The translations under genes and the position numbers were made by a program. Shown in pieces: positions 55,399 through 63,256 of a stretch of DNA of 64,000 nt. The stretch covers positions 286,001-350,000 of the forward strand of contig NZ_CP045318.1 of assembly GCF_009363255.1 (NCBI RefSeq), written 5' to 3'. Source of the DNA: Roseivivax sp. THAF197b (GTDB taxonomy: Bacteria; Pseudomonadota; Alphaproteobacteria; Rhodobacterales; Rhodobacteraceae). Position 1 is the stretch's first letter. Each line of letters starts with the position of its first letter. The notes under the pieces are model-generated. The model was not told the DNA's origin. It searched no databases and saw only the letters and a program-made list of their open reading frames with translations.

Positions 55399-56787
55399 TT
55401 GGCGCCCATGTTCCGCACCCTTTCAGGACGCTTTCTGATCCTCACGGTGCTGTTCGTGATGCTGGCCGAGGCGTTCATCTTCTTCCCCTCAATCGCGCGC
55501 TTCCGGCTGGATTATCTCAATGACCGGCTGGAGCGGGCGCAGATCGCCTCGCTCGCACTCCTGGCCGATGACATGATCGACCGCGATCTCGAGGAGGAGC
55601 TCCTCCTCAATGCCGGGGTCTTCAACGTGGTGCTGCGGCGCGATGCGGCGCGGCAGCTTGTGCTGTCCTCCCCCATGCCGGGCCCCATCGCGGAGACCTT
55701 CGATCTGCGTGATGCGGGCGCGCCCAGGCTGATCGTCGATGCCGTGCGGCGGCTGGCCGATCCCACACCCGAGATCATCCGTGTGATCGGTGCGCCGTCG
55801 CGCGAAGCGGGGCTGCTGATCGAAACGACGATGGACACGCGGGACCTGCGGATGGCGATGATCGATTACGGGCTGCGCATCCTCGCGCTGTCGCTCGTGA
55901 TTTCCGTCATCACGGCGGGGCTTTTGTTCCTTGCGGTGCGGCAGTTCCTGGTCAAGCAGATCAAGTCCGTCGTGGCGAACATGCAGGCCTATTCCAAAGC
56001 GCCCGAAGACGCCCGCCGGATCATCACCCCGCTGTCCAGCGTGACCGAAATCCGCGAGGCCGAAGAGGCGCTGCAAAGCCTGCAATCGCAGCTCACCCAG
56101 TCGTTGAAACAGAAGGAGCGGTTGGCGCAGCTGGGCGGCGCCGTGGCGCGGGTCAGCCACGATCTGCGCAATATCCTGACCTCGGCGCAGCTTTTCACCG
56201 ACCGGATCGAAGGCTCCGAGGATCCGCTTGTGCGGCGCATGGCGCCGAAGCTCGTGGGCTCGATCACCCGTGCGGTCAGCCTGTGCGAAAGCACGCTGGC
56301 TTTCGGGCGGGCCGAGGAGCCCGCGCCGCTTCTGACCCGCTTCAACCTCGCCGAGCTCGTCGACGATGTCTTCGAGGCTGAGCGTCTGGCCATCGGCGAG
56401 GACGATGTCTCGCTCTCGGCGGATATCCCCGCTTCGATGACCATTCGCGGCGATCCCGAACAGATGTACCGGATGGTGTCGAACCTTGTGCGGAATGCGC
56501 GGCAGGCGATCACCGGCTCCGGGCAGGGGGGCGAGATCAATGTCTGCGGACGCAGCGATGATACGCATTGGCTCATCGAGGTCTGCGATACCGGGCCGGG
56601 TCTGCCGCCCAAAGCGCGTGAGTTCCTGTTCCAGCCGTTTCAGGGCGGCGCGCGCAAGGGCGGCTCGGGGCTGGGTCTTGCCATCGTCGCGGAGCTTGTG
56701 CGCGGCCATGGCGGCGTGCTCGATCTTGAACGTTCGGACGAAACCGGAACCCTGTTCGTGATCCGGCTGCCGATGGGCGACCTTTAG
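55399..56787 (+). CDS. Sensor histidine kinase (orphan)
   Basis: A 462-residue sensor kinase. Two hydrophobic segments (LILTVLFVMLAEAFIFF near 13-29, LALSLVISVITAGLLFLAV near 163-182) flank a periplasmic part; a HAMP-like region follows, then the H-box VARVSHDLRN (His near 253) and the ATPase motifs NLVRNARQAI, DTGPGLP (near 396) and GSGLGLAI (near 421). No response regulator is adjacent. The TTG at 55399 has a well-spaced CAGGAG; an ATG at 55408 is the alternative, with the site 13 bases away. Confidence 0.88.
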   Translation: MAPMFRTLSGRFLILTVLFVMLAEAFIFFPSIARFRLDYLNDRLERAQIASLALLADDMIDRDLEEELLLNAGVFNVVLRRDAARQLVLSSPMPGPIAETFDLRDAGAPRLIVDAVRRLADPTPEIIRVIGAPSREAGLLIETTMDTRDLRMAMIDYGLRILALSLVISVITAGLLFLAVRQFLVKQIKSVVANMQAYSKAPEDARRIITPLSSVTEIREAEEALQSLQSQLTQSLKQKERLAQLGGAVARVSHDLRNILTSAQLFTDRIEGSEDPLVRRMAPKLVGSITRAVSLCESTLAFGRAEEPAPLLTRFNLAELVDDVFEAERLAIGEDDVSLSADIPASMTIRGDPEQMYRMVSNLVRNARQAITGSGQGGEINVCGRSDDTHWLIEVCDTGPGLPPKAREFLFQPFQGGARKGGSGLGLAIVAELVRGHGGVLDLERSDETGTLFVIRLPMGDL

Positions 56788-56816
56788 GGCCGTAACAGAA
56801 ATTTCTCGAACGGCCC
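56787..56816 (+). terminator. Terminator-like hairpin after the histidine kinase
   Basis: GGGCCGT (56787-56793) pairs with ACGGCCC (56810-56816) around a 16-base loop that is itself palindromic (AGAAATTTCT). It starts with the stop codon's last base region and precedes the tRNA promoter by one base. Confidence 0.5.
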
Positions 56817-56845
56817 TTGCAATCGTGCGGGCTGACGGATAATTC
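56817..56845 (+). promoter_or_regulatory. Promoter of tRNA-Arg
   Basis: TTGCAA (56817-56822) and TAATTC (56840-56845) with 17-base spacing lie just before the mature tRNA 5' end, consistent with a dedicated tRNA promoter. Confidence 0.6.
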
Positions 56846-56855
56846 GCCCCTCACT

Positions 56856-56932
56856 GGACCGATAGCTCAGCTGGATAGAGTACCTGACTACGAATCAGGG
56901 GGTCGGGGGTTCGAATCCTCCTCGGTCCGCCA
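56856..56932 (+). tRNA. tRNA-Arg (anticodon ACG)
   Basis: A 77-base cloverleaf: acceptor stem GGACCGA/TCGGTCC, discriminator G, encoded CCA at 56930-56932, D-loop with CTCAGCTGGATAGAG, anticodon stem CCTGA/TCAGG with the loop CTACGAA and anticodon ACG at 56890-56892, and T-arm GGGGGTTCGAATCCTCC. A34 is probably deaminated to inosine, so it reads CGU, CGC and CGA. No integrase or attachment-site repeat was seen next to it. Confidence 0.97.
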
Positions 56933-56940
56933 GTATTTCG

Positions 56941-56973
56941 AAAGGCCGTGTCCCGATCCGGGGCGCGGCCTTT
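56941..56973 (+). terminator. Terminator after tRNA-Arg
   Basis: AAAGGCCGTGTCCC pairs with GGGGCGCGGCCTTT (two G-U pairs) around GATCC, giving a 14-bp stem nine bases after the tRNA. A short T-rich run follows. Confidence 0.75.
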
Positions 56974-56999
56974 CACCTTTCCTCAGGCAGAACAAGCCC

Positions 57000-57608
57000 A
57001 TGCCGCTGCAGAACCGCGTGACCCCGTTTGGCGAAATCGTCACCGCCAGCTGGCGAGGGGCGGCCATGGGCAATCGCGGACGGTTGCACGACGAGGCAGG
57101 CAGGCTGCAGCGCGCACGTTGGAAGGGCAAGGCGTGGATTACCTGCCTGCTCGCATTCAAGGGTCGTCATCGCGAGATCATGAAGCCCGACAGCTATACG
57201 GAGCTGTTCTTTCCCGACGAGGCGGCGGCCATGGCGGCGGGGCATCGCCCTTGCGCCGAATGCCGCCGGGCCGATTTCAACGCCTTCCGCGCGGCCTTCG
57301 CGGCAGCCTTGCCGGAGGTTGGGGCATCGCCCAAGGCAGCGGTGATGGATGCGCATCTGCATGCCGCGCGCCTGGCTCCGCATCCGGTGCTTCCGGCCAT
57401 TCCCGAGGATTTGCCCGATGGGGCATTCATTTCATCAGGTGAAACAAAGGCTTATCTGAAATGGCGAGGCGCGTGGTGGCTCTGGCAGGGGGCGCATTAC
57501 GCGCCCGCCGATCCGCCTTTATCCGCACCCGCGCGGCTTTTGACCCCGGCACCGATGATCGCCGTGCTGAAGGCTGGCTATACGCCCGGAATTGCACCGA
57601 ACCTTTAG
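57000..57608 (+). CDS. Conserved alphaproteobacterial protein of unknown function with CxxC motif
   Basis: A 202-residue protein not assigned to any characterised family. It opens MPLQNRVTPFGEIVTASWRG and contains RPCAECRRADFNAFRAAF with Cys85 and Cys88. The context FPDEAAAMAAGHRPCAECR resembles the metal-binding Cys-rich site of Ada-type zinc domains (AGFRPCKRC), but the rest does not match Ada. Cys49 may add a ligand, and there are several His and Trp residues. Soluble and basic; function unknown. The ATG at 57000 is the only start outside the tRNA region. Confidence 0.7.
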   Translation: MPLQNRVTPFGEIVTASWRGAAMGNRGRLHDEAGRLQRARWKGKAWITCLLAFKGRHREIMKPDSYTELFFPDEAAAMAAGHRPCAECRRADFNAFRAAFAAALPEVGASPKAAVMDAHLHAARLAPHPVLPAIPEDLPDGAFISSGETKAYLKWRGAWWLWQGAHYAPADPPLSAPARLLTPAPMIAVLKAGYTPGIAPNL

Positions 57609-57615
57609 TGATTCG

Positions 57616-57643
57616 TTGACGGAGTCCCTTTAATCCATATACT
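57616..57643 (+). promoter_or_regulatory. Promoter of the Nudix hydrolase gene
   Basis: TTGACG (57616-57621) and TATACT (57638-57643) separated by 16 bases lie 28 bases upstream of the ATG at 57671, in a locally AT-rich stretch. Confidence 0.65.
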
Positions 57644-57670
57644 TATCGAAAATAAGAAAGTGTTTTCATT

Positions 57671-58129
57671 ATGCCTGTTGAAGGCGAGCAGATTGCGGCC
57701 ATGCCGCTCCGGATCCTGAAAGATGGCAGTGTCGAGGTCCTGATGGTGACCTCCCGGGACACGGGTCGTTGGGTCATGCCCAAGGGCTGGGAAATGGACG
57801 GCAAGAAACCTTGGCGCGCGGCCGAGATCGAAGCGCTCGAGGAAGCGGGCGCGGTTGGTTATATCGGCTCCGAAATGGTCGGCACCTACCGCTACACCAA
57901 GATCATGAATGATGGCGCCATCGTTCCGTGCGTCGTGCGCGTGTTTCCGATGATTGTCGAAAAGCTGAAGCGGAACTGGAAGGAAAAGGGCCAGCGCAAG
58001 CGGCGGTGGTTCAAACCGAAGGATGCCGCGAAGCGCGTGATCGAAGAAGACCTTTCGGACCTCCTCAAGAGTCTGCACAAAAAGCCGCTCAAGGAACCCG
58101 CGGTGCGCGAATTGCTGAAGGCGTCCTGA
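57671..58129 (+). CDS. Nudix hydrolase, DIPP-like
   Basis: A 152-residue Nudix protein. The N-terminal PLRILKDGSVEVLMVTSRDTG and WVMPKGWEMDGKK match the diphosphoinositol-polyphosphate/dinucleoside polyphosphate subgroup. The Nudix box is EIEALEEAGAVG: the leading Arg of the usual RE is Ile here, while both metal-binding Glu of EE and the preceding Glu remain, so activity is plausible but possibly altered. The C-terminal half is basic (KLKRNWKEKGQRKRRW). Monocistronic with its own promoter. Confidence 0.85.
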   Translation: MPVEGEQIAAMPLRILKDGSVEVLMVTSRDTGRWVMPKGWEMDGKKPWRAAEIEALEEAGAVGYIGSEMVGTYRYTKIMNDGAIVPCVVRVFPMIVEKLKRNWKEKGQRKRRWFKPKDAAKRVIEEDLSDLLKSLHKKPLKEPAVRELLKAS

Positions 58130-58468
58130 GCTTTCGGCAGACCGCATATCCCTGAAGCGCAGCAAGGGCCGCACCGGCGGGATGCGACCCTTGCGCTTCC
58201 AGTGGCAACCCACTCCCTTGGCCCCTCAGCCAGGAAGCAGGCTTATGCCACTGAACCTTTGCCTGCGCGCGCCGGATCGGCGGGCCTGCAGGGCAGCGGG
58301 CGGACCGCAAGGCATGGCAAATGACGATGCGAGGCCCACGCGTCACAACGCGCCCCCCGTATCCCCATCTGCCGCACAACCTTGGTCCTGCCGCGTTATC
58401 TTGCACGCTAAATGGAACGGATCGGACCGCCCCGCATTAAACTATGACATAGCTCGGGTGGTTTTTTC
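58130..58468 (+). other. 339-base intergenic region, no gene seen
   Basis: I found no coding frame that looks real. The start contains an imperfect hairpin, AAGCGC plus AAGGG (58155-58168) facing CCCTTGCGCTT (58188-58198), likely the terminator of the Nudix gene. The last 50 bases should hold the promoter of the Crp/Fnr regulator and include a run of six T residues directly before its ATG. Confidence 0.5.
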
Positions 58469-59197
58469 ATGTCGTCGAAATGCGCAAACTGCCCGATCCG
58501 CAAGCTTCCCCTGTTCAAGCCGATGACCGATTCCGAAGTCAGCTTCATGGAGCGGTTCAAGATCGGCGAGATGTCCCTGCAAGCAGGCACGCCGATCCTG
58601 TCCGAGGGTGCAAATGCCCCGCAATTGTTCACCGCGCTTTCGGGCTTCGGGTTGCGCTACAAGATCCTCGAATCCGGAAAGCGTCAGGTGCTGAGTTTCG
58701 TGCTGCCCGGCGATTTCATCGGTCTGCAGGCCGGTGTGATGAACAGGCAAACCCATTCGGTCGAAGCGACCACCAACATGACCCTGTGTGTCTTCAACCG
58801 CACCGAGTTGTGGACGCTCTACCGCGAACATGCAGAGCGGGCGTTCGATCTGACCTGGATCGCCGCCGGGGAGGAGCGTTTCCTGAGCGAGGCGCTCGCA
58901 GCAATCGGTCAGAAATCCGCCTTCGAGCGGATCGCCTGGGCCTTCTCCCGCCTGTATCGCAGGCTCGAAGGGCTGAAGATGCGCCAGGGCATTTCCGTGC
59001 CCTTGCCCTTCCGGCAGCAGCATCTGGCCGATGCGCTAGGCTTGTCGCTGGTGCATACCAACAAGACGCTTGCGCGGCTGCGCGACCAGCAATTGGCGAC
59101 CTGGAGCGACGGGCGTCTCTCTGTGCCGGATATCGAGGCGCTTGAGGCAGAAGGGCTCGTTGACGAGGCGTCTCTGCGCCAACGGCCCTTGATGTAG
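58469..59197 (+). CDS. Crp/Fnr-family transcriptional regulator
   Basis: A 242-residue regulator with an N-terminal cyclic-nucleotide-binding fold (LQAGTPILSEGANAPQLF, LSFVLPGDFIGLQAG) and a C-terminal winged helix-turn-helix (FRQQHLADALGLSLVHTNKT near 188-207). It starts SSKCANCPIRKLP with Cys5 and Cys8; Cys107 is the only other cysteine in the N-terminal part. FNR uses four cysteines for its [4Fe-4S] cluster, so one ligand seems missing. A role in redox sensing is possible but not proven. It lies upstream of the adhesin gene and could control it. No strong ribosome binding site is visible. Confidence 0.85.
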   Translation: MSSKCANCPIRKLPLFKPMTDSEVSFMERFKIGEMSLQAGTPILSEGANAPQLFTALSGFGLRYKILESGKRQVLSFVLPGDFIGLQAGVMNRQTHSVEATTNMTLCVFNRTELWTLYREHAERAFDLTWIAAGEERFLSEALAAIGQKSAFERIAWAFSRLYRRLEGLKMRQGISVPLPFRQQHLADALGLSLVHTNKTLARLRDQQLATWSDGRLSVPDIEALEAEGLVDEASLRQRPLM

Positions 59198-59315
59198 CCG
59201 CCTCACAGACGGGGCAAGCGCCTAAAATTAAAACGATTTTTGCGGGCTTATCTGCCGCAGGTTGATTGTTGGAATTTGACAACAGCGGCGTCGTAAATCA
59301 TGAAGCGGCGAAATT

Positions 59316-59336
59316 GTGGCTAAATTTTGTAGCCGC
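59316..59336 (+). promoter_or_regulatory. Hairpin/operator-like dyad upstream of the adhesin gene
   Basis: GTGGCTA (59316-59322) and TAGCCGC (59330-59336) pair with one G-T and a 7-base AATTTTG centre. The 226-base region is unusually AT-rich for the window and contains a perfect TTGACA at 59276-59281, without a well-spaced -10. It may be a regulatory site. Confidence 0.4.
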
Positions 59337-59423
59337 ATAAGCGTAATTCCGCTATTGCAGTGATAATCATAATGCAGGCGATCCACCAAAGAGATCGCCG
59401 CTGAGGCAAGAGCGGTAAACAGT

Positions 59424-62400
59424 ATGCAAGCGATCGATGTCGCTGTGCGCGCCCCTGCGGGCGACGTGCAGTTTTCTTCCCTGGCCAGCAATGGCGATTC
59501 CTTCACCCTTCAGGCGCAACCCGGGCAATCCATCTCGTTGAACGTCTCGCAGGCCAGCCTGCGCGGATATACGCGGGAGGGCTCCGACCTCGTGATTTCC
59601 CTCGCTGATGGGCAGACCATCGTGATCGCGGATTACTTCGAGGCTGCCGGTGCGCGGCTCTTTCTCAGTGCGAATGGCTCTCTTTCGGAGGTGATGCTGA
59701 CCGAGGCGGGCGATGGCGTTCTCCTGGCGACCTACGGCCCGGCGGAGACCTTCGGCAAATGGAGCCCCAATGACGAGCTGATCTTCCTCGATTCGCCGGT
59801 GGATGTGGCAGAAATGGGGATGGTCCAGGACGAAGAGACCTCGATGCTTGCGACCACGCTTCTCGGCACCACGCTCGCGGGCGGTGGCGGTCTTGGCGTA
59901 GCGGCGGGTGCGGCTGCGGTCGGTGCCGCCCTGCTGGGCGAAGGCGAGGGTGACGGCGACGGAAACGGCGGTGGCGGCTACGTGCCGCTCGATCCCGAAA
60001 TCGACGGTGCGGGCGAAAGCGGCGCGGTCTATGGCGACGACGCGCAAGAGATCACCGTGACCGGCATCGCGGAGCCGGGCGCGACCGTGGTCGTGACCAT
60101 CGGTGACGCCGAGATCGAGACCGTCGCGGGCGAAGATGCGAGCTGGTCCGTGGTCTTTACCGGGGACGATTTCCCCGCGGACGGCAATTATACCGTGACG
60201 GCCGTGGTCACCGACCCCGATGGCCGTGTCACCGACCTGAGCGGCCCGATCTACGATATCGACGTGACCGCACCGCCGGTGGAAGTGCAGGACGGCACGA
60301 TCACCAGCGGCACGCTGGTCAATGCGGAGATGCAGGATGGCGGCATCACCCTGACCGGCAGCGTCGAGCCCGGCGCGACCGTTACTGTCGAAATCGACGG
60401 CACGACCTTCGATGCGACCGTGTCAGAGGGCACCTGGACGCTCGATCTCGACGAGACCGTCATCGGGCAGGGCACCTATACGCAGGACATCACCATCACC
60501 GCGACCGATGCGGCGGGCAACGCGACCGTTCTCACGGATACGATCGTGGTCGATACCGAAATCTCGCTCACCGCCGATACCGCAGCGATGGGCGGCGACG
60601 GTACGATCAACGCGTCCGAGCGCGACGGCGGCGTGACCCTGTCGGGCACGTCCGAAGCAGGCTCTGTCGTCGAGGTCACCCTGGGGGGCGTCACGCAAAG
60701 CGCGACCGTGGCCGAGGACGGCACATGGTCGGTGGTCTATTCCGCGGCAGACCTGCCCGAGGGGGAGACCACGCTCGACATGACCGCGACTGCGACGGAT
60801 GCCGCGGGCAATGTCGCCACCACGACGGGCATAGTCGCCATCGACACGCTGGTGACGAATTTCACCCACACATCCACGCCCGGCGGCGCGGACGGTGTGA
60901 TCAATGCCGCCGAAGCCGCGCAGGGCCTGACCCTGACCGGCACGTCCGAGCCCGGCTCGACCGTGGAGGTCACGCTCGGCGGTGTGACGCAGGCGGCCAA
61001 TGTTGGAGCAGATGGCAGCTGGACCGTGAGCTATGCGGCCGCGGATCTGCCGACGGGCGAAGGTACGCTCGAAATGATCGCCGTCGCGACCGATGCGGCG
61101 GGCAATACCGACACGATCAGCGATACCATCGCCTATGATACGCTGGTGACGGATTTTGCCGACACCTCCGTGACGGGCGGGATCGACGGCGTGATCAATG
61201 GCAACGAGGCCACGGGCGGCGTCACCCTGACCGGCACGTCCGAGCCGGGATCGACCGTTGACGTCACGATGGGCGGCACCACCGAGACCACGACCGCGGA
61301 TGCGAATGGCAATTGGTCCGTGACCTATCCGGCCTCCGCCGTCCCGCAGGGTGAAACCACCGTTCCGGTCACGGTCACGGCAACCGATGCCGCCGGAAAC
61401 GAGGCGACGGCCACGGGCGAGGTCGAGATCGACACGCTCGTGACGAACTTCACCAACACCGCGACGCCGGGTGGCGCTGATGGCACGATCAATGCCGATG
61501 AGGCCGCGCAGGGGCTGGTTCTGACCGGCACGACCGAGCCCGGTTCGACCGTGGATGTGAGCTTCGCAGGCACCACTGTTCCGGCTGTCGTTCAACCCGA
61601 CGGCACATGGACGGCGTCCTTCCCGGCCTCGGCGATCCCCGCAGGCGAGGGCAGCTACGACATCGTCGCCACCGCGACCGATGCGGCAGGCAATGTCGAC
61701 ACGCTGACCCAGAACGTCGTGGTCGATACGGTTGCGGGCCAGTTGCAGATCAGCGCGGCTCCGGTCGAGGCGGATGATGTGGTCAATGCGGAGGAGGCCT
61801 CCGACGGCGTCACGCTGACCGGCACATCGGACCCGAACCAGCTTGTGACCGTCACGCTCGGCGGCGTGAGCCAGGATGTGATCACCGATGCGAACGGGGT
61901 CTGGAACGCGACCTTCGCCCCCGGTCAGATCGCACCGGGCACCTATGAGGCCGAGATCACCGCGACGATCACCGATGCAGCCGGCAACACGCTCGTGCGC
62001 ACCGACAGCGTCCAGATCGACACCGAGGTGCAGAATTTCGGCGTCTCGACCACACCCGTGGCGGGCGACGGCGTCGTGAACGGGGCAGAGGCGGCAAACG
62101 GCATTGCGCTCAGCGGCACGACCGAGCCCGGCAGCACGGTGATGGTCACGCTAGGCGGGGTCACACGTCCTACCAGCGTCGACCAGAACGGCAACTGGAC
62201 GGCAGGTTTCGCCGCCGGAGAGCTGGCGCAGGGCACGTATCAGGCCGAAGCCACGATCGTGACCGTCGATCCCGCGGGCAACCGGACCCAGACCACGACG
62301 AGCTTCCTCGTCGATACGGAAGTCGACAGCCTCGCCTTCTCGGCGGGTCCGATTGCGGGCGACGGTGTCGTGAACGCGGCGGAAGCGGCGGCAGGTCTGA

Positions 62401-63191
62401 CGCTTACCGGAGTGGTCGAGCCCGGCTCGACGCTCAAGGTGACGCTGGACGGCATCGAGCACGATGCGAGCGTCGATGCGGCAGGCAACTGGACCGTCAC
62501 CATCGCCGAGGCGGACCTGCCCACGGGCGAGCTTGATGCGGTGACCGTCACGCTGGACGCGACGGATGCGGCGGGCAATACCCGCACCGAAAGCACGGAG
62601 CTGTCTTTCGACACCGTCGTGCCGGACAGCCCGGAGGTCACGGATTACACCCGCAACCACACGGGTCTGACGGGCGTCTCGCTCGAGTCGACGGATGACG
62701 CGGTCTATATCGGCCATGTCGAGCAGAACGGCACGGTGGGCGATGTCGGCTATTCCTCCTTTGATATCGAAAGCCGGGGCGAGACCTCGTATTTCTTCGA
62801 TGAGACGGTGCCGGACGGATCGCACCTCGTGGTCACCTCTGCCGATGCGGCGGGCAATGTCGCGGGCACGCTGCACGTGGTCGACGATCCGCTGACCAAC
62901 GAGGTCGGCATGACCGACGGGCTGGCCCAGACGCTTGGTGCCTTCGAGATCGAGACGATCGACCTGCAATTCGCGGAAGACAGCCAGCTGACCCTGACCG
63001 AGGCGCAGGTCACGGCCCTGTCGCAAGGCTCCGACACGGTGACGATCACCGGCGGCGTCGACGACACCGTGACGATCACGGGCGCACAGGCCGCAGGCCA
63101 GACCACGCAGGACGGACAGACCTTTAACGTCTTCGTACTGGGCGATGCGACGGTCCAGATCGAGGATGACATCACCAATGTGGTGATCTGA
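59424..63191 (+). CDS. BapA-like Ig-repeat adhesin, type I secretion substrate
   Basis: A 1255-residue protein of BapA/LapA-like design. Residues 1-130 (beginning MQAIDVAVRAPAGDV, with SLADGQTIVIADYFEAAG) match the N-terminal prefix of BapA-type proteins, followed by a hydrophobic glycine-rich linker (LLGTTLAGGGGLGVAAGAAA) and a Gly/Asp-rich stretch. Nine Ig-like repeats of about 95 residues follow, most with VTLTGTSEPGSTVEVTLGGV and ATDAAGN; six or seven carry DGVINAAEA-like segments that could bind Ca2+. The C-terminal 200 residues are divergent. There are no Cys residues and few Lys. It is probably secreted to the cell surface for biofilm formation; a TolC-like gene follows directly. No clear ribosome binding site was seen. 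Confidence 0.88.
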   Translation: MQAIDVAVRAPAGDVQFSSLASNGDSFTLQAQPGQSISLNVSQASLRGYTREGSDLVISLADGQTIVIADYFEAAGARLFLSANGSLSEVMLTEAGDGVLLATYGPAETFGKWSPNDELIFLDSPVDVAEMGMVQDEETSMLATTLLGTTLAGGGGLGVAAGAAAVGAALLGEGEGDGDGNGGGGYVPLDPEIDGAGESGAVYGDDAQEITVTGIAEPGATVVVTIGDAEIETVAGEDASWSVVFTGDDFPADGNYTVTAVVTDPDGRVTDLSGPIYDIDVTAPPVEVQDGTITSGTLVNAEMQDGGITLTGSVEPGATVTVEIDGTTFDATVSEGTWTLDLDETVIGQGTYTQDITITATDAAGNATVLTDTIVVDTEISLTADTAAMGGDGTINASERDGGVTLSGTSEAGSVVEVTLGGVTQSATVAEDGTWSVVYSAADLPEGETTLDMTATATDAAGNVATTTGIVAIDTLVTNFTHTSTPGGADGVINAAEAAQGLTLTGTSEPGSTVEVTLGGVTQAANVGADGSWTVSYAAADLPTGEGTLEMIAVATDAAGNTDTISDTIAYDTLVTDFADTSVTGGIDGVINGNEATGGVTLTGTSEPGSTVDVTMGGTTETTTADANGNWSVTYPASAVPQGETTVPVTVTATDAAGNEATATGEVEIDTLVTNFTNTATPGGADGTINADEAAQGLVLTGTTEPGSTVDVSFAGTTVPAVVQPDGTWTASFPASAIPAGEGSYDIVATATDAAGNVDTLTQNVVVDTVAGQLQISAAPVEADDVVNAEEASDGVTLTGTSDPNQLVTVTLGGVSQDVITDANGVWNATFAPGQIAPGTYEAEITATITDAAGNTLVRTDSVQIDTEVQNFGVSTTPVAGDGVVNGAEAANGIALSGTTEPGSTVMVTLGGVTRPTSVDQNGNWTAGFAAGELAQGTYQAEATIVTVDPAGNRTQTTTSFLVDTEVDSLAFSAGPIAGDGVVNAAEAAAGLTLTGVVEPGSTLKVTLDGIEHDASVDAAGNWTVTIAEADLPTGELDAVTVTLDATDAAGNTRTESTELSFDTVVPDSPEVTDYTRNHTGLTGVSLESTDDAVYIGHVEQNGTVGDVGYSSFDIESRGETSYFFDETVPDGSHLVVTSADAAGNVAGTLHVVDDPLTNEVGMTDGLAQTLGAFEIETIDLQFAEDSQLTLTEAQVTALSQGSDTVTITGGVDDTVTITGAQAAGQTTQDGQTFNVFVLGDATVQIEDDITNVVI
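60021..62616 (+). repeat. Nine tandem Ig-like coding repeats
   Basis: Units of about 285-295 bases repeat nine times, with boundaries at the VDT/IDT codons. Units 3-6 are the most alike (LVTNFT...GGADGxIN...), units 7-9 form a second subgroup (AGDGVVNAAEA), while the first two are divergent. This is consistent with local duplication, and makes the gene prone to length variation and assembly error. Confidence 0.8.
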
Positions 63192-63256
63192 CCCTGATGC
63201 TCGGAGCGGCGCGACAGACGTGCCGCTCCACCTTGGCACTTGGGGGCAGAGACGAG

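Noticed and set aside
56856..57000. Integration site of a mobile element at tRNA-Arg
   Set aside because: No integrase, repeated tRNA end, or shift in composition was seen on either side.
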